A DNA stretch of 64,000 nt from Ancistrus triradiatus (lineage: Eukaryota; Chordata; Actinopteri; Siluriformes; Loricariidae): assembly GCA_025084515.1 (NCBI GenBank), contig JAJAGP010001349.1, positions 1-64,000 of the forward strand, given 5' to 3'. A program made the translations under genes and the position numbers. The notes beneath the pieces were generated by a model. That model ran no database searches. It saw only the letters and a program-made list of their open reading frames with translations, and was not told the origin of the DNA. This document shows, one piece after another, positions 24,001-35,599 of the stretch (the first letter of the stretch is position 1; every line of letters begins with the position of its first letter).

Positions 24001-26548
24001 TTACACTGTTTTATTCGGTTAAAATATACATTTATCAGTTATATTCAGTAACAAAATAAATCATTTGAAGTTATGAATTGATAACAGTACGGCTCTGCGG
24101 CATAGTTTGGCCTGTAGTTCAAACACTATCCAGTGTTGTTTAAAAAAAATGATACTAAGATTACGCATATATTTTACTTAAATATTGCTATTATTCCAGA
24201 TTTAAATGTTTTACCTCAGTAAGCTGAATCACTGGTCCTTTGGTCCGTGTTTTGTGTGAACTCCTAAAGCGTGGGGCTGCATGTATTTTAATTCGTGCCC
24301 GCGCTTGCTTATTCACAGGAGTTGTGATCTTTCCCAAGGAAATCAATATCAGCTGATAATTAAACAAAAGGCTTGGCAACAAAAGCTAAGCCTCATGGAA
24401 AGTAGGTTACACTGAGAAGCACAGAGGTGTCCACCTTGTGCCTTTGCCAATACTAAAAAGGATGTCTAGGAGTGTGTGTTTATGTGTGTGACCACTGGAC
24501 GGTCAACCTGGAACTAACTGGTGAACACATTTCGTACTTTGTGTATTAATATGTCATTTTTGACTGTGAATACATATTTATGCTACAGCAATATTTAGTT
24601 AGGTTTGACCTTCGAATGTGTTCATAAATTCTAAACAGATTTATACATGGCTTGCAGTGAGTTGTTGCACAAAAATAAGAGGTGCAATAATAATAATAAT
24701 GTCACTATATATCCAATTATCAGCTATAAAGCTACTGATGTTGGTGAGTGATCAAGAAACTGGACAAAACAGCGATGCAAGATGCAGTAGCATGCGGGCA
24801 CACAGGACATTGACTGATTATGTATATTTCGTCGCCTAGAACACTTCTATGACTGAGAGCACAGTGTTCACCAATCAATATCTGTGGTGGTAATGCAAGC
24901 AGAATAATTCATTGGGAAACACATTTCAAGCTTTGGTGATTGATCGCTTGGGATTCGGACAGACTCTGCCAAGGCGGTGTTAGTCTTCGTGGCTAGCTAC
25001 TGTAGAACGCTGGCCGACATTTTGAGAGCCACTCTCATGTTACAGTTTTTGTGCTGAGTTCTGTGTGTGCCATTGGCAGTAACTAGATGTTCGGAGCTGG
25101 TCTTGTCACAACACTGAAATACTGGGACAAGTACAAGGTTTTGATGTAAACCTCTAAAGGACTATTAAGTGGCAGCCAAAGACTCACAGCATTAATTAGT
25201 TTATAATGTTTGTTTAGGACAATGACTGCAAAAACATACCCTCTTATTTTTAATTGTGTGCTAAATGTAAAAACATCATACAGAACAAAACCAATAAGTT
25301 AATCCTGAGTATTAAATGAAAAACTGTGTCAGTAGAGATCCTGTTTGTATTTGAAAAGAAATTCTTGTGAATTTCTGGATTTCAGTAAGACAAACGCGTG
25401 CCCCACAGAAAGAATCACCAAAGCTAAACTCGTTACGGAGTTCAAAGTGTTGGCCGTGGCTTTAAAAATAAACAATCGTGCTTGTGAAATCTACCTTCCA
25501 ATCGCAGTGATGCCATCCTCTGAAACTCTGGCTCTTGTAACCAGCGAGACATCCTCTTGAATGTCTCACGGCCGGACTTGAGCTTGCTCCAGGGCTTGGG
25601 GTTTCGTAGCAGGTCGGACAGAGTGCCCTGAGAACGACACAGCACCCTTTCTGCAAAGATAGCCTGTGGAATGCTGTATCTTTTCAGTTCTGTGATGATC
25701 CGCTGGGCCACATCTTTGGTGTTGATTTCCTCACCTCCACTGCTCTGGGAGCTGGCCAGAATGCCCTCCCGGGTTAGAGTGGAACTGGAAGAGGAGACTG
25801 AGGATGAAGAGCTGGAGAGATCGCCCAGCTTTGTGACCTGCTGGCTGGGGTGGTGATGCTGGTAGTTCTGAGCATATATATGTGGGTGGTAGGTGGGGAT
25901 GTGCTGGTGGTGGTTGTCCATTTTGTTCAGATGGTGGCTGACCCCGTGGTCAGTCCCCAGAGAGGGCGGTGACATATCCCTCCCAAAGTCTGCTGCTGTT
26001 CGGCAGAAGAGGTTACCCCCATTGCTGCCCATATGGACCTCGTGGCTGCTCGCTAACATCTGGCCACTGTGTCCGTTCTGGCTCCCTAGAGAGCTGTAGC
26101 TGTGCATGGCTGGCTCGAGGCCTGAGCTGCCCAGCGGCGGAGACAGAGTCTGTGCCATGCCCAAGTCTTTGCTATACGGATTGTAGAAGTTCCCTCCAAG
26201 GCCTCGGTCCTCCCGCATGAGTGTAAAGCTACCGATCACATTGCTGACTGGCAAACATGGATGGTGGTGATGATGATGGTGAAACTTGTCGTCGAACGGC
26301 TGCAGGGGGGTCAGCGTAGTGTAGGTGCTGCCACAATTTGTAGGGCTCTCCCTGCCATAGGCCAGCGGCATACTGTGCTCGTATCCAGCGTTCCTGTGCT
26401 CGTGTTCCAGGCCCATCGGAGGGCTTCCCAAAGTGGGACGAGGGAAGGCAGCGGCGATGTCTCGGTGTGGCAGCATCAATCGGCTGTCCTGACTGTGTGC
26501 GAGCTCCACATGGCTGTGAACCGACACCTCTCCCATATTCCCATCCAT
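20705..26548 (-). CDS. onecutl: ONECUT-family transcription factor (CUT domain plus homeodomain), 2 coding exons
   Basis: Exon 1 is 26548-25495 and exon 2 is 21015-20705, both - strand (1054 + 311 nt, 454 residues). The splice is ...TTGGAAG|GTAGAT to TTTCAG|CATGCAAG (phase 1). Residues 66-84 hold the STP-type box (ESPTNCGSTYTTLTPLQP), 90-96 a seven-histidine run, and about 107-130 the conserved GSFTLMREDRGL block. A serine run precedes the CUT domain (about 273-351, EEINTKDVAQ to SLRLE). The homeodomain is about 370-428, with the family-typical F and M at its positions 48 and 50 in SNFFMNARRR. ONECUT proteins are nuclear DNA-binding regulators of liver, pancreas, retina and neuron development. 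Two usually invariant CUT residues differ: Q to E at 300, and W to S at 334. The length is near that of ONECUT1 (~465). The family is certain. The symbol is my best guess, because neither domain matches ONECUT1, 2 or 3 cleanly. Confidence 0.93.
22427..22625 (+). mobile_element. tRNA-derived SINE, family 1, in the ONECUT intron
   Basis: An A-box-like TGGTAGCCTAGCGGTTAA and B-box GGTTCAAATCCC are followed by a conserved body (GGGTCCTTGAGCAAGGCCCT) and the GCGTCTGCTAAATGCTGTAA tail with ATGTAA repeats. This is the best preserved copy in the window. Confidence 0.9.
23785..23872 (+). mobile_element. LINE-type 3' tail
   Basis: AAGGCACTTTGAACTACTG ... TGCTGGATAAATAAAGATTA followed by TTATTATT resembles the 3' end of L2-like LINEs or SINEs that borrow it. 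Confidence 0.5.
25495..26548 (-). other. onecutl: ONECUT exon 1: N-terminus and CUT domain
   Basis: The start is MDGNMGEVSV at 26548. No earlier in-frame ATG lies in the same open stretch. The exon ends at 25495 before GTAGAT. It encodes the STP box, His run, Ser run and the whole CUT domain in one exon, as in other ONECUT genes. Confidence 0.93.
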
Positions 26549-27350
26549 TTCTTAAAAATGTATGCAAAGGGCTAGCTCACCGTCCTGTTCTTTGGTTAGC
26601 GGATGTTCTCAGGAGCCTGTTCAGAACTGGAAAGCAGAGTCACTGTATGTCCACTACAGATCTAGAGGGGTTAATTTAAGTCCGGCTTCAAGGGCGGATA
26701 AATCACCATTTTATGTGTTTCTTAAGTGCACCTCGTCCTTGACTGGGAGAAGCCTGTGGAAGAGATACAGTAGGCCGTGAACACTTGATTGCTTATCGAT
26801 GAGTAACTCATGGAAGCTCGTCGCATATTGATCACTCAGACATCTACAAATGCTTGGGCAAACCATGGAGAAGTTCCGCTCGGCAGCACAACAATTACCG
26901 TCATTCACCTCGATAATTACACAATCATTTGGTAGTTTGGGGCTCTTTTTTAAATGAGCTCGTATCGACTTTTTTGGAGCTATGAAAATGTAATACAATC
27001 TCGGCTTACCTCAGCGCAGCGGAGAGAGCTGAAATAAAATCCTGCCACCGCCAAGCACAGCGATTCAGTCATTCCAAAACACGCGATTGCAGAGACTTTT
27101 GCGGAGCAGCAGCAGCATCATTCCGGATGCGAGAAGCGACTCGTGGTGTAACAGTAGCTACTTGGGCACGCTTTGCTCCGTTCAATGTGCGCCTACCATC
27201 ATCCCAGCTCTCTTTCTGTCCCTATCTCCGTGCTTCCCCTCCTTCCCCTTCCTCTGTCTCTCCATCGATCTGAGCCCAGTTTTTCTCTCCTCCTCCCTCT
27301 ACCCCCCTCCTGTGAACGTCACACACTTAAAAATCTGACAGATGTGGCAT
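26549..27350 (-). promoter_or_regulatory. ONECUT 5' UTR and likely promoter region
   Basis: Upstream of the ONECUT start the DNA becomes G+C-richer with scattered CpG and a long C/T-rich tract (27200-27310 on the + strand). A TGACGTTC (CRE-like) motif lies on the - strand near 27315. No start site can be fixed from sequence alone. Confidence 0.4.
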
Positions 27351-28405
27351 GAATTTCGAACTGGGCTTAACTCTTTCGCTCCTGGAGCTCTGCGCGTCTT
27401 TGGTCAATTTGTCCGACGTGTCTTGCGTCTCTAATTTCAATCTCTCCCTCTCAGCCACACATAAGACTTGTATGTGCTTGGCTATGCATGCATGTTATGC
27501 ATGATATCTCACATCTAAACATTCCGTCTTTTGCCTGAGCCATTCCACCTAACGGGTGTCACGTCCGTGTCCAGGGCATCACATAGGATTATATAATTAA
27601 TATGCCCTAACTGACTGAAAACAAAACAAAACAAAACATTTTATTGTTAAGCAATGTGTCCTGCAGAGTGATGCAATTGCAAATTTAAGGTAATTCATTT
27701 TAAACATTGTAAAACTATCTAGAACACTGAAAAATAGTATGTGTTATCTGTCCCGGGTCTCTAACATCACACTTCACAATCCAAAATAATGAAACCTTTA
27801 TTTTTTTGTATTGTTGTGTCACTCCATATCCCATCGATGCCTTAAATATTTTTCCTAAGTAATCCTAAGTCATTTCAGTCATGTCCTCAGGTTTTCAGTT
27901 CTGTTACCCTGACATATTCACACTTCTGAAAACGATGGAACATACCACAAGTCACATGGATCTTCTGAGAACCACAGGAAGACCAAAAATAAGTTCTCTC
28001 TTCTTCTTTTGTATGTCTGATGCTATTGTAACTACGACCGAGAAGGTCAATCTCATCTTACTATCCTTATTTTTAAGATGTTATTTGGTTATTGTAGAAA
28101 TACATTTTTTGGGGGAAAATCATTGGAATGTGCACTGTGTATATGGATGCCATGGTGTTGTGTGTAATGCATTTACTAATTCTGTGCTGAAAACTGAGTA
28201 ACAGTAACGGTAGAAACCACCTACAAATCAAATGAAGTTGTGTGAGCTTGACCAATGTCTATTATGAATAGTTAAAAATGTGTTGAAAAAAATATAGAAA
28301 ATGAAATGAAAATGAAACAAATGGCACCCATTCGTGTCCAATCCCAGTCCTAATTTTCCAAAGGTTATTTTTTTGCCCTTTCTCTTCTTTATTTATAGCC
28401 TTTTA
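27351..28405. other. Intergenic DNA upstream of ONECUT
   Basis: Nothing recognised apart from a short ACAAAAC repeat near 27625. Confidence 0.5.
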
Positions 28406-28429
28406 TACCATACCTATGTTATATTTAGT

Positions 28430-28582
28430 GCTGTTATATTTAGTGCTTATTACGAGTGTAACCCAATTCAGGGTTGCGGGGAGCCAGGGCCTCTCCAAGA
28501 TCTCTGAACAGGGTGCCCGTCCATCGCAGTCTAGACATTTATTGCTGTTTGAGGACAGAACTAACCACTGCGCCACCGTGCC
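28430..28582 (-). mobile_element. tRNA-type SINE, family 2, short copy
   Basis: Read on the - strand it starts GGCACGGTGGCGCAGTGGTTA (A-box-like). The remaining body matches the GGGTTGCGGGGAGCC and AGGGTGCCCGTCCATCGCA words of the copy at 48170-48455. The central part is deleted. Confidence 0.65.
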
Positions 28583-28945
28583 ACAGATCATATTATTGTA
28601 AGAGTTAATCTACACGTGTATACACGATGCCATCTTATTAGTTGAACGTAGACTACATTACCCAAGAACCCGTGTGTTTTCTGCTTTATTTCAGCTGTAA
28701 TTTGTTTTTCGAAAAATCATAAAAAATACAGTTCTGAAATTGCTTTTAAACGATTCGCATTGATCTTAATGCCGCCAACAACTCAGTTTAAACGTCCTCA
28801 TTGCACAATGATCCTTCAGCCTTAAAGGATCTAAGCAAAATCAATAAAGCTCTTCATTTTGCACACACTGTTTCCTAACCTCGACAATGTAGCCAACAAT
28901 AAAATTACACCTCTACCATCTCTCCATTTAACAGAGCCTCATTTA

Positions 28946-28951
<6 letters not shown>

Positions 28952-28989
<38 letters not shown>
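28952..28989. repeat. (GT)n microsatellite
   Basis: An uninterrupted GT run. Confidence 0.95.
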
Positions 28990-28991
<2 letters not shown>

Positions 28992-29121
28992 GGTGGTTGG
29001 GGAGGGGGGGTGATGGTGGAGGGTTTGAATACTAAACATTTCTGCCAGGTTAATTTTCATCGAGTTTAGTTTAGAAACATTGCAGTGTGAAGTCGACGTG
29101 CTGCGGCAGCAGATGCTGCGC

Positions 29122-29123
29122 CA

Positions 29124-29186
<63 letters not shown>
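29122..29186. repeat. (CT)n(AC)n microsatellite
   Basis: A CT run then a 51-bp AC run, in the opposite sense to the (GT)n 130 bp upstream. Confidence 0.95.
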
Positions 29187-29188
<2 letters not shown>

Positions 29189-29433
29189 AGAGCTGCAGGG
29201 GAAAGGAAAAGGCTCAGCCCTTCTAGAGAAAGCAGACAGAGGGGAAAGTTCACTTACTGTGGCTAAAGTGCAGACAAAACACTCGAGACACAGCAGGATA
29301 ACTCACGGCATCTCATAAAATGCTCTCCTCTGCAAACCATGTTATGATTAGTAATGTTTGCCTAATGTGTCCTTAAGACCTTACGTGGTTTTAGCCAAAT
29401 GTCTGTTCCAGTCTTTTCAAATGTCTGACCTCG

Positions 29434-29900
29434 GACACACCAATCACTTTATTAGGTACACCACTTATTATCCATCTTATCAGATCCGTTCACCATATAG
29501 AAGCACTTTGAAGGTTTTTTCTGTAGTGTTTTTGTAATTACAGACTGTAGTCCATATGTTCCTCTGCAGACCTTGTTAGGACCCCGACAGAACCACCACA
29601 GATCAGGTACTATTTGGGCGATCAGGTACTATTTCTGACCTCGAACTCACCAATCACTTTATTAGGTACACCACTTATTATCCATTTTATCAGATCCATT
29701 CACCATATAGAAGCACTTTGAAGGTTTTTCTGTAATGTTTTTTAATTACAGACTGTAGTCCATCTGTTTCTCTGCAGACCTTGTTAGGACCCCCGCAGGA
29801 CCACCACAGATCAGGTACTATTTGGGTGGATCATTCTCAGCACTGCAGTGCCCCTGATGCGTTGGTGGTGTGTTAACCAATGTTGTGCTGGTGCGAGTGG
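29434..29900. repeat. Interspersed repeat with ~206-bp tandem duplication
   Basis: Two consecutive units begin TCTGACCTCG at 29425 and 29634 and share CACTTTATTAGGTACACCAC and ACAGACTGTAGTCCAT. Beyond them the repeat continues with TTCTCAGCACTGCAGTG and GTGAGTGGATCAGACACA-like words. The same family leaves a piece at about 61740-61795. Confidence 0.7.
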
Positions 29901-30734
29901 ATCAGACACATTAGTAAGGCAGTCTCATCATTCTTGTAATTCTGTATACATATACAACATAGCCCACACATTTAAGTCTATATTCACAGTATTGTGCTTA
30001 GAAAGCCTCAGATTCAAACCCTACATTTTCAAACCAATTGTTTCCAATTGTGGTTTCGTTTTCTGCATCCGTGCATCAGTTGAGAATCTCAGTAGGTTAG
30101 TGTTTAGGGTAGTTCAGAGTTGAAAAATGAAAACATTAATTATAAATAAATAATTGAGAATTGCATGTCGTTAAAGACACGCCTTGGCATTAACGAAATA
30201 TGTTATGACAACTGTGGCAGACGTCTAAGATGCACAGATACACCCAAAGGCTGATTTCTTTCTACAATTATACCAGTGCATCTACAACTGACAGCTTTAA
30301 TAGTAAAAACTGGCGGTCCTGCAAAATATTGATTTTACTTTGATGTTCTGATCATTTATTAACTGTATCATTTCCTCATTAAAAATTAGATCTGCTCTAC
30401 AGTCTTCTCAAATGCGCACGACATATTTAGTGTGTATACAGAAGGAAAAAATACATCCCCAACAACATTAATTTATTAGCCTATTGAAAATATACCCTAA
30501 CTGTTGTGTAAGAATCAAGTGGCTCGTTTGGTGTACAGGCTAGGAGCAAAAGGGCCTGCGGTCAAACAGGTTTAGGCCTCGGCTGATGTTCTGCGCAGTT
30601 GAAAAGGCCCTCAGTGATCGAACAGTAATCAGAGCGCTCAAATCAAAGCTATGAGGCTCTTCAATTATTTAAGCACGTGTCTTGTAACATATGGTGCGGT
30701 CACCCCGTCCGTCCCATGCGCGCGCACGTGCATG

Positions 30735-30776
<42 letters not shown>

Positions 30777-31200
30777 ACTTCTATAGGTTACTGTCCTTTG
30801 TACTTTTGGCCCAATGCATCAGTGTGTTGAGTCAAAAATGGTGGTTATGTTTCCACCTTAATGTTCCTCATGAACCTGCAATAAAGCTTTCGGTAACTCA
30901 GACGTATATTTAAAAAATACAATAAAGCACCATTATACTTATCAGAAACACAAAATTATATTTATAGGCTAGATCGTGAAATTATTTACACTCGGGAAAC
31001 ATTAAAACAGCTTTAGTGAGTTATTTTTAGTTGCAAATATTAAACACAGTGTGCGCAAAGGACATGGAATAAAGGCATTTAATTAGAGAAAAACAATCAT
31101 TAGAAACCACTAAATGTGGGGAAAAAAAAGAAAAACATACACTGGAAACCAATTTTTAACAATGCATTAAAGTTTTAATTCCACCGAATGGTATGAACAA
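29901..31200. other. Intergenic DNA with (TG)n at 30739-30773
   Basis: Unique-looking sequence. 30540-30670 has a dense mixture of homeobox- and TCF-like words (GCTCAAATCAAAGC, TCAATTATTTAAG) and may be regulatory. No gene is seen. Confidence 0.45.
30739..30773. repeat. (TG)n microsatellite
   Basis: An uninterrupted TG run. Confidence 0.95.
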
Positions 31201-31202
31201 TA

Positions 31203-31410
31203 GTCAAGTCAAGTCAAAGTTATTTATATAGCGTTTTTTGCGATGTGGAATTACTTCATAGCAGCTTTTCAATTTTAGACTATGTTCTAAAATCCAGGGC
31301 CATTCCCAAACTGAGCAAGTCGTCTAGGTCGACAGTGGCAAGTAAAAACTCTTTGCGTTATAAGCAAGAAACCTTGGGAGGACCAAGACTCAAAAAGGAA
31401 CAATACGGGT
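31203..31410 (+). repeat. Interspersed repeat family R, copy 1
   Basis: It begins with GTCAAGTCAAGTCAAAG and contains AATTTTAGACTATGTTCTAA, CCAAACTGAGCAAG, CAGTGGCAAGTAAAAACTC and GGGAGGACCAAGACTCAAAA. The same words occur in the same order at 44383 and 51392. It is a non-coding, SINE-like repeat of unidentified class. Confidence 0.75.
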
Positions 31411-33636
31411 ATATGATTCGCAACGGATTTCAATTGTATGAAGCTTTATTATGCGTAGTATGATGATAATTAAAACGATATACTTTAATACAGAATCCAA
31501 AATTTTTCCTAACGTTTGCAGTATATAAATAGCTACGAAAAATGAGAGCTACAGGACAAGATGGAGTTGAGAATAACACAGGTTACACCCACACTGAAAA
31601 TAAGGAGTGTACAATAGACCATAGGTACAGGTTCACCTAAAATTTGCTCCTAAAAAATGGTTATAGCAAAATAACAAAGCGTTTATAGGGATTAGAATTT
31701 CGTCCTAAATAGCGTGGAACCTCTGATTACGTAGGCCTAAAAGTTGTGTTTTGCAAAACGGACCATGTCATACATTTAAGTTAAAAAAATATATATATAT
31801 TTAAAGACATAATAAAGATATTGGAATTAGTAAGGCGCCTTTGTGAGAAATCTCAAAATCCCACAACCAAAAATCATTTCCCTCTAAATAGCCTTTTACA
31901 TTCATCATTGTGAACGCTGATGCTCAAGAGTTGTGTAGCTGGTATTACATTTAAAAGAGTAATTACATTACACAGCTATGTGTACGTCTTTATTTTTAAA
32001 ACAGATCTCATTTGTCGTAGGCAATGTTTAGGAAGAGTAAAAACGAATTGCACGTATGAAACATTACAGCATAGATCAGTATAAAAGATTTCATCATGAC
32101 CAAACGAAAATATTTCATTACACTATATAATATTTGCAGTACACTAAGGGTTCATATAATCTAATAATAATCTACATAACAGTCATAATCCCACAAAACA
32201 TCAATGGCGATTAACATTATGGAAAAGTAAAAGCTGGTAGATAGCCTAACCCTACCTAGGCCTGAATGGTAAAATCGACCAAGGACTGAAGTCAGATTTT
32301 TAATGAACAAGATCGAATTTCTCAGACAACACTGAGCAAGCACAGAGCTTAAATTATAATCTAAAATATGTAGCTACTGTAACGAGTGATGAAAATGTAT
32401 GTGTGTGAGAGAGATGATAACATGCGACAAATGATTGTATTGTCGTCGTCCAAAATAAATAATCTAACTAATATAGTTCGTTTGAAATAATTTGAGTGTT
32501 TAGCTTTATTTTTATATAATTTAACTCTATTATTTAAATTCGCAGCGGATTACAAGCAACCTGCAAGCATTAACAAGTAGCATATGTGTTATGATTTTTT
32601 ATTATTATTTCCATGTAGTACATGGCTCAAGTGTTGAACTGATATCCAATCTAGCCTATAATTAAGCTATGTCTAGATAAGAGAACAATGACAGAATAAA
32701 TGATAATTTATCAAATAAATCTGTTATGACTCAATTTTAATGTAGTCTATCCATGCAACTGCCTGGCATTGTTATATACATATAAAACGCACTTTGGATA
32801 AACGTTTTAAATAAATACGTAGAAAAAAACCTGACCTATTACGAAAATCATTGTATTTAGGCTAATCATTGTATCGAAAAAAATCAATACTCAACCCAGT
32901 ATTGAAGCAAAAATCCGGTATATATTTTTTCAAGGCTGAATTTACACAGTAAGAGCTATACCTGCCAAAGCTGGAGATGCTGGCCAAATTTCCAGCTCTG
33001 CATTTAAAAATAGGACACCAACCCAGACACTGCATTGTGCAACATGGAAAACCAAAGCACTGCGTGGCCACACTGTCCTGCACGCTGCAGTATTTACGTC
33101 GATCCACTCCAAGCTTCAAACACGCCATTAAGCGAAATTAATAGGCACTTCAGTCATATTTCAACCGAGGACCAGAGCAAGTTTTCAGCCAGACACATAT
33201 TTCACATGGTCATCTGCGAGCCTGTAGCCTGTATCGATTAGGGGAAGCAGGAACATACTGTAATTACCACACACCATGTACAAGCCCATATTGAACTATG
33301 TCTTGTGTAAAGTATGGCTGGTTATATATTCGCACATGATGCACATCAAGTGTCGCATAGCCTACTACTTCCATTAAGAAGGCTGTTAAGCATGCACGTG
33401 GTGTTTGAATTGGTTTAAATGCAAAGGAGAGCTGTCTTTTAATTTAAGAAAGATGTTAAAAATAACAATAATGCTAAACATGTTGCCTGCTGCAAAGTGG
33501 TGTTGGACTTTTATATTATTTGCTCGGTAATGTTCAGTGATATTTGTTAATATAGGTTACTCAAAATTAGTGCAACTTAAGTTAAAGTGGTTTTGGGTAT
33601 TTGCAAACGTGAGAGGCAATAGCAAGCTTTATAATG
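31411..33636. other. Intergenic DNA, no gene seen
   Basis: Very AT-rich. 33040-33230 is a less AT-rich island with TAAT-type words that could be a regulatory element. Nothing else is recognised. Confidence 0.5.

Positions 33637-33639
<3 letters not shown>

Positions 33640-33675
<36 letters not shown>
33640..33675. repeat. (GA)n microsatellite
   Basis: An uninterrupted AG run of about 36 bp. Confidence 0.95.
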
Positions 33676-33680
<5 letters not shown>

Positions 33681-33846
33681 TGCTACTACATGAGTAATCT
33701 TCTACAGTTTACAACAGCAAACCCTCTATAGTACAGCAATACAGACAGATGGCTGACATGCAAACATCAATAGATTCTATCTCTGAATACATCCTACTGT
33801 TCATGCAGGACATGCACGTGGCTGTGACTGTGCATGTGTATGAGTC

Positions 33847-33868
33847 TGTGTGTGTGTGTGTGTGTGTG
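33847..33868. repeat. (GT)n microsatellite
   Basis: A short GT run. Confidence 0.9.
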
Positions 33869-34931
33869 CCAATCTAACAGCAGTGTATGTTTGTTGTGTG
33901 AGTGTGTGTCTTTTCCCCAAGAGTGAATCCCGGTATGATGAGGGCTCCTCGACTGGGTGGGAGAGGAAAGTGCAGTAAAGCCAGTCTGCATCTCTCCCTC
34001 CTCCTCTCCATCTCTGAAGGTCCAAGTTTCAGGTCAGCAACTTGAATCCATTTCCTCCTGTTCTGCAATTTTCTTTGCTCCACTGGCTGGTATTCTCCAA
34101 ATCCCATGCATGGTGTGTTTTTTCGGTTTTGTCTCTGTCCTGTATCCTGTGTGGCTGCAGTGCTGTGCTGCCGCTGCCTCGCTGCCGTATGTGTCTCTGC
34201 TCAGTGTTTCTCTCCTGCTCTTTTTAATCAGCATGTTAATAAGAAAGGTAACTAATCAATACGTTCAATGGTCTGGCCCTGCGATTGATACCATCTCGTC
34301 CTCCCTCCCACCGCTTCATCAGATACATGCACTCAGCCCAGCTCTCCCTTTCACACACAAACACAATCCTGAGTATGGACTTATTGTAATTGATATAAAT
34401 GACTACAGTCTGAGCATTTCTTTCAAAACCAGCCTTATATGGAGTACTGATGAATTCTTGTTTGTGGTTTTTTTTTTACTCAAAAAATATTCAATAACAG
34501 CCCTCCATATGGCATTTCTATTTCTGTTTACAACAGGCGTCAAATCCTGGAAAAATCTCACTGGCAGATGTGAGAACATAACAGTTCTTCAAGAAGTAGA
34601 TTTCAGTCTTTTCAAAAAGCTAACGGCTCCAAATGCACAAAGGATTTTTTTTTTCTTAACACAAAAGACAAAGTAGACCTTCTCAGATATAACCCCATGA
34701 TAAAAAAAAGCTGAAAGCTGAAAGAGTGTGTGTTTTCCCACCCCAGGGTAAGGTCTCTCACAACAAATGTCCGTGCATCAAGCAGGCTAACCAGATACTG
34801 ATGGCAAAGGATGAAGCGAATTCCCTTACAGAAGGTGTCAAGGAAAAAGCTATATATATATACAAAACACACAAAGTGGACCTTATAGTTGCCATCACAA
34901 GACCATTGTTTATAGCCAGTCTCATCTTCTA

Positions 34932-35599
34932 TCATGGCTCATGCTGAGACCTCAGTGTATATGTGGCAGAGCTACTGTAATCTTTTCCTGTAGCTAAATC
35001 CAACTCCATCTCTTCTGCATCCACCTTCACTTTCTGAACAAACAGGGAAACAAAAAAACCTTTATTAAACAGATATCTCAGAACTTTATAATGAAGAAAT
35101 CTACAACACACAAGCGCTTATGATAACCAATCAGTTACAGCATTATTAGTCCAATATCATGCTATACCTATACATTCTCATCTTTGACCTCCTCAGTCCT
35201 TTCGGGTAGCTTCTACGCTGAGGAATTTCAAAGGAGAATATCACATATCACAGCCCATTTGCGGCATAGTAAGTAGGATAAACTAGGATCACGTTTCTCC
35301 TGCTCATTGGTAATCACGCTCAAATGACTACAATGGCGAAACACGTCTTCGATCACTTTTATGAGCAACTGTAGAAGCGGTGCCATATCTTCATGTTGGA
35401 GACATGGCCTTTTTACCATCTTACACTACTCTGTGACATTTAAGCTTGTGGGTGCAAGCGTCCCATGAGGGTTAGAGTGACCACTGGCTTCCTGACCCCG
35501 CTTTAGGCTGTCAGCCCCATCACCCACACCTTCATCAGAGATGCTGCGGTCACCTAGCAACAGAGATCTAGGGTCAGGGGTCAAAGACCATGGGCTATT
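34932..35599 (-). pseudogene. Unidentified coding-like block: 3' exons of an unknown gene, or a decayed copy
   Basis: Three protein-like segments lie in - strand order. (1) 35599-35228 is one frame of 124 codons, broken by a single TAG at 35428-35426; it contains LLLGDRSISDEGVGDG and later VIEDVFRHCSHL. (2) 35212-35174 encodes KLPERTEEVKDEN between TAG and GTATAG. (3) 35033-34932 follows a strong acceptor (a pyrimidine tract ending TTTGTTCAG) and encodes KVKVDAEEMELDLATGKDYS and a tail ending SQHEP, then TGA. Segments 2 and 3 join in phase 0. I do not recognise the family. The composition (acidic and Ser/Gly-rich stretches, no low complexity) looks coding, but the in-frame stop and the missing upstream exons leave it open. 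It could be the 3' end of a gene, an exonised non-coding transcript, or chance. Confidence 0.3.

Larger units (their letters stand above)
21016..25494 (-). other. ONECUT intron, mostly unique DNA
   Basis: The 4.5-kb intron holds one SINE (22427-22625) and a LINE-like 3' tail with a TTA run (about 23785-23870). It also has a TTATTGATTA motif (23001-23010) close to the ONECUT binding consensus, and a C/T-rich block at 22900-22970. No further exon is seen. Confidence 0.6.

Noticed and set aside
26229..26567. 112-codon - strand frame
   Set aside because: Alternative frame of ONECUT exon 1.
28905..29253. Frames with CV and TH repeats
   Set aside because: Microsatellite translation only.
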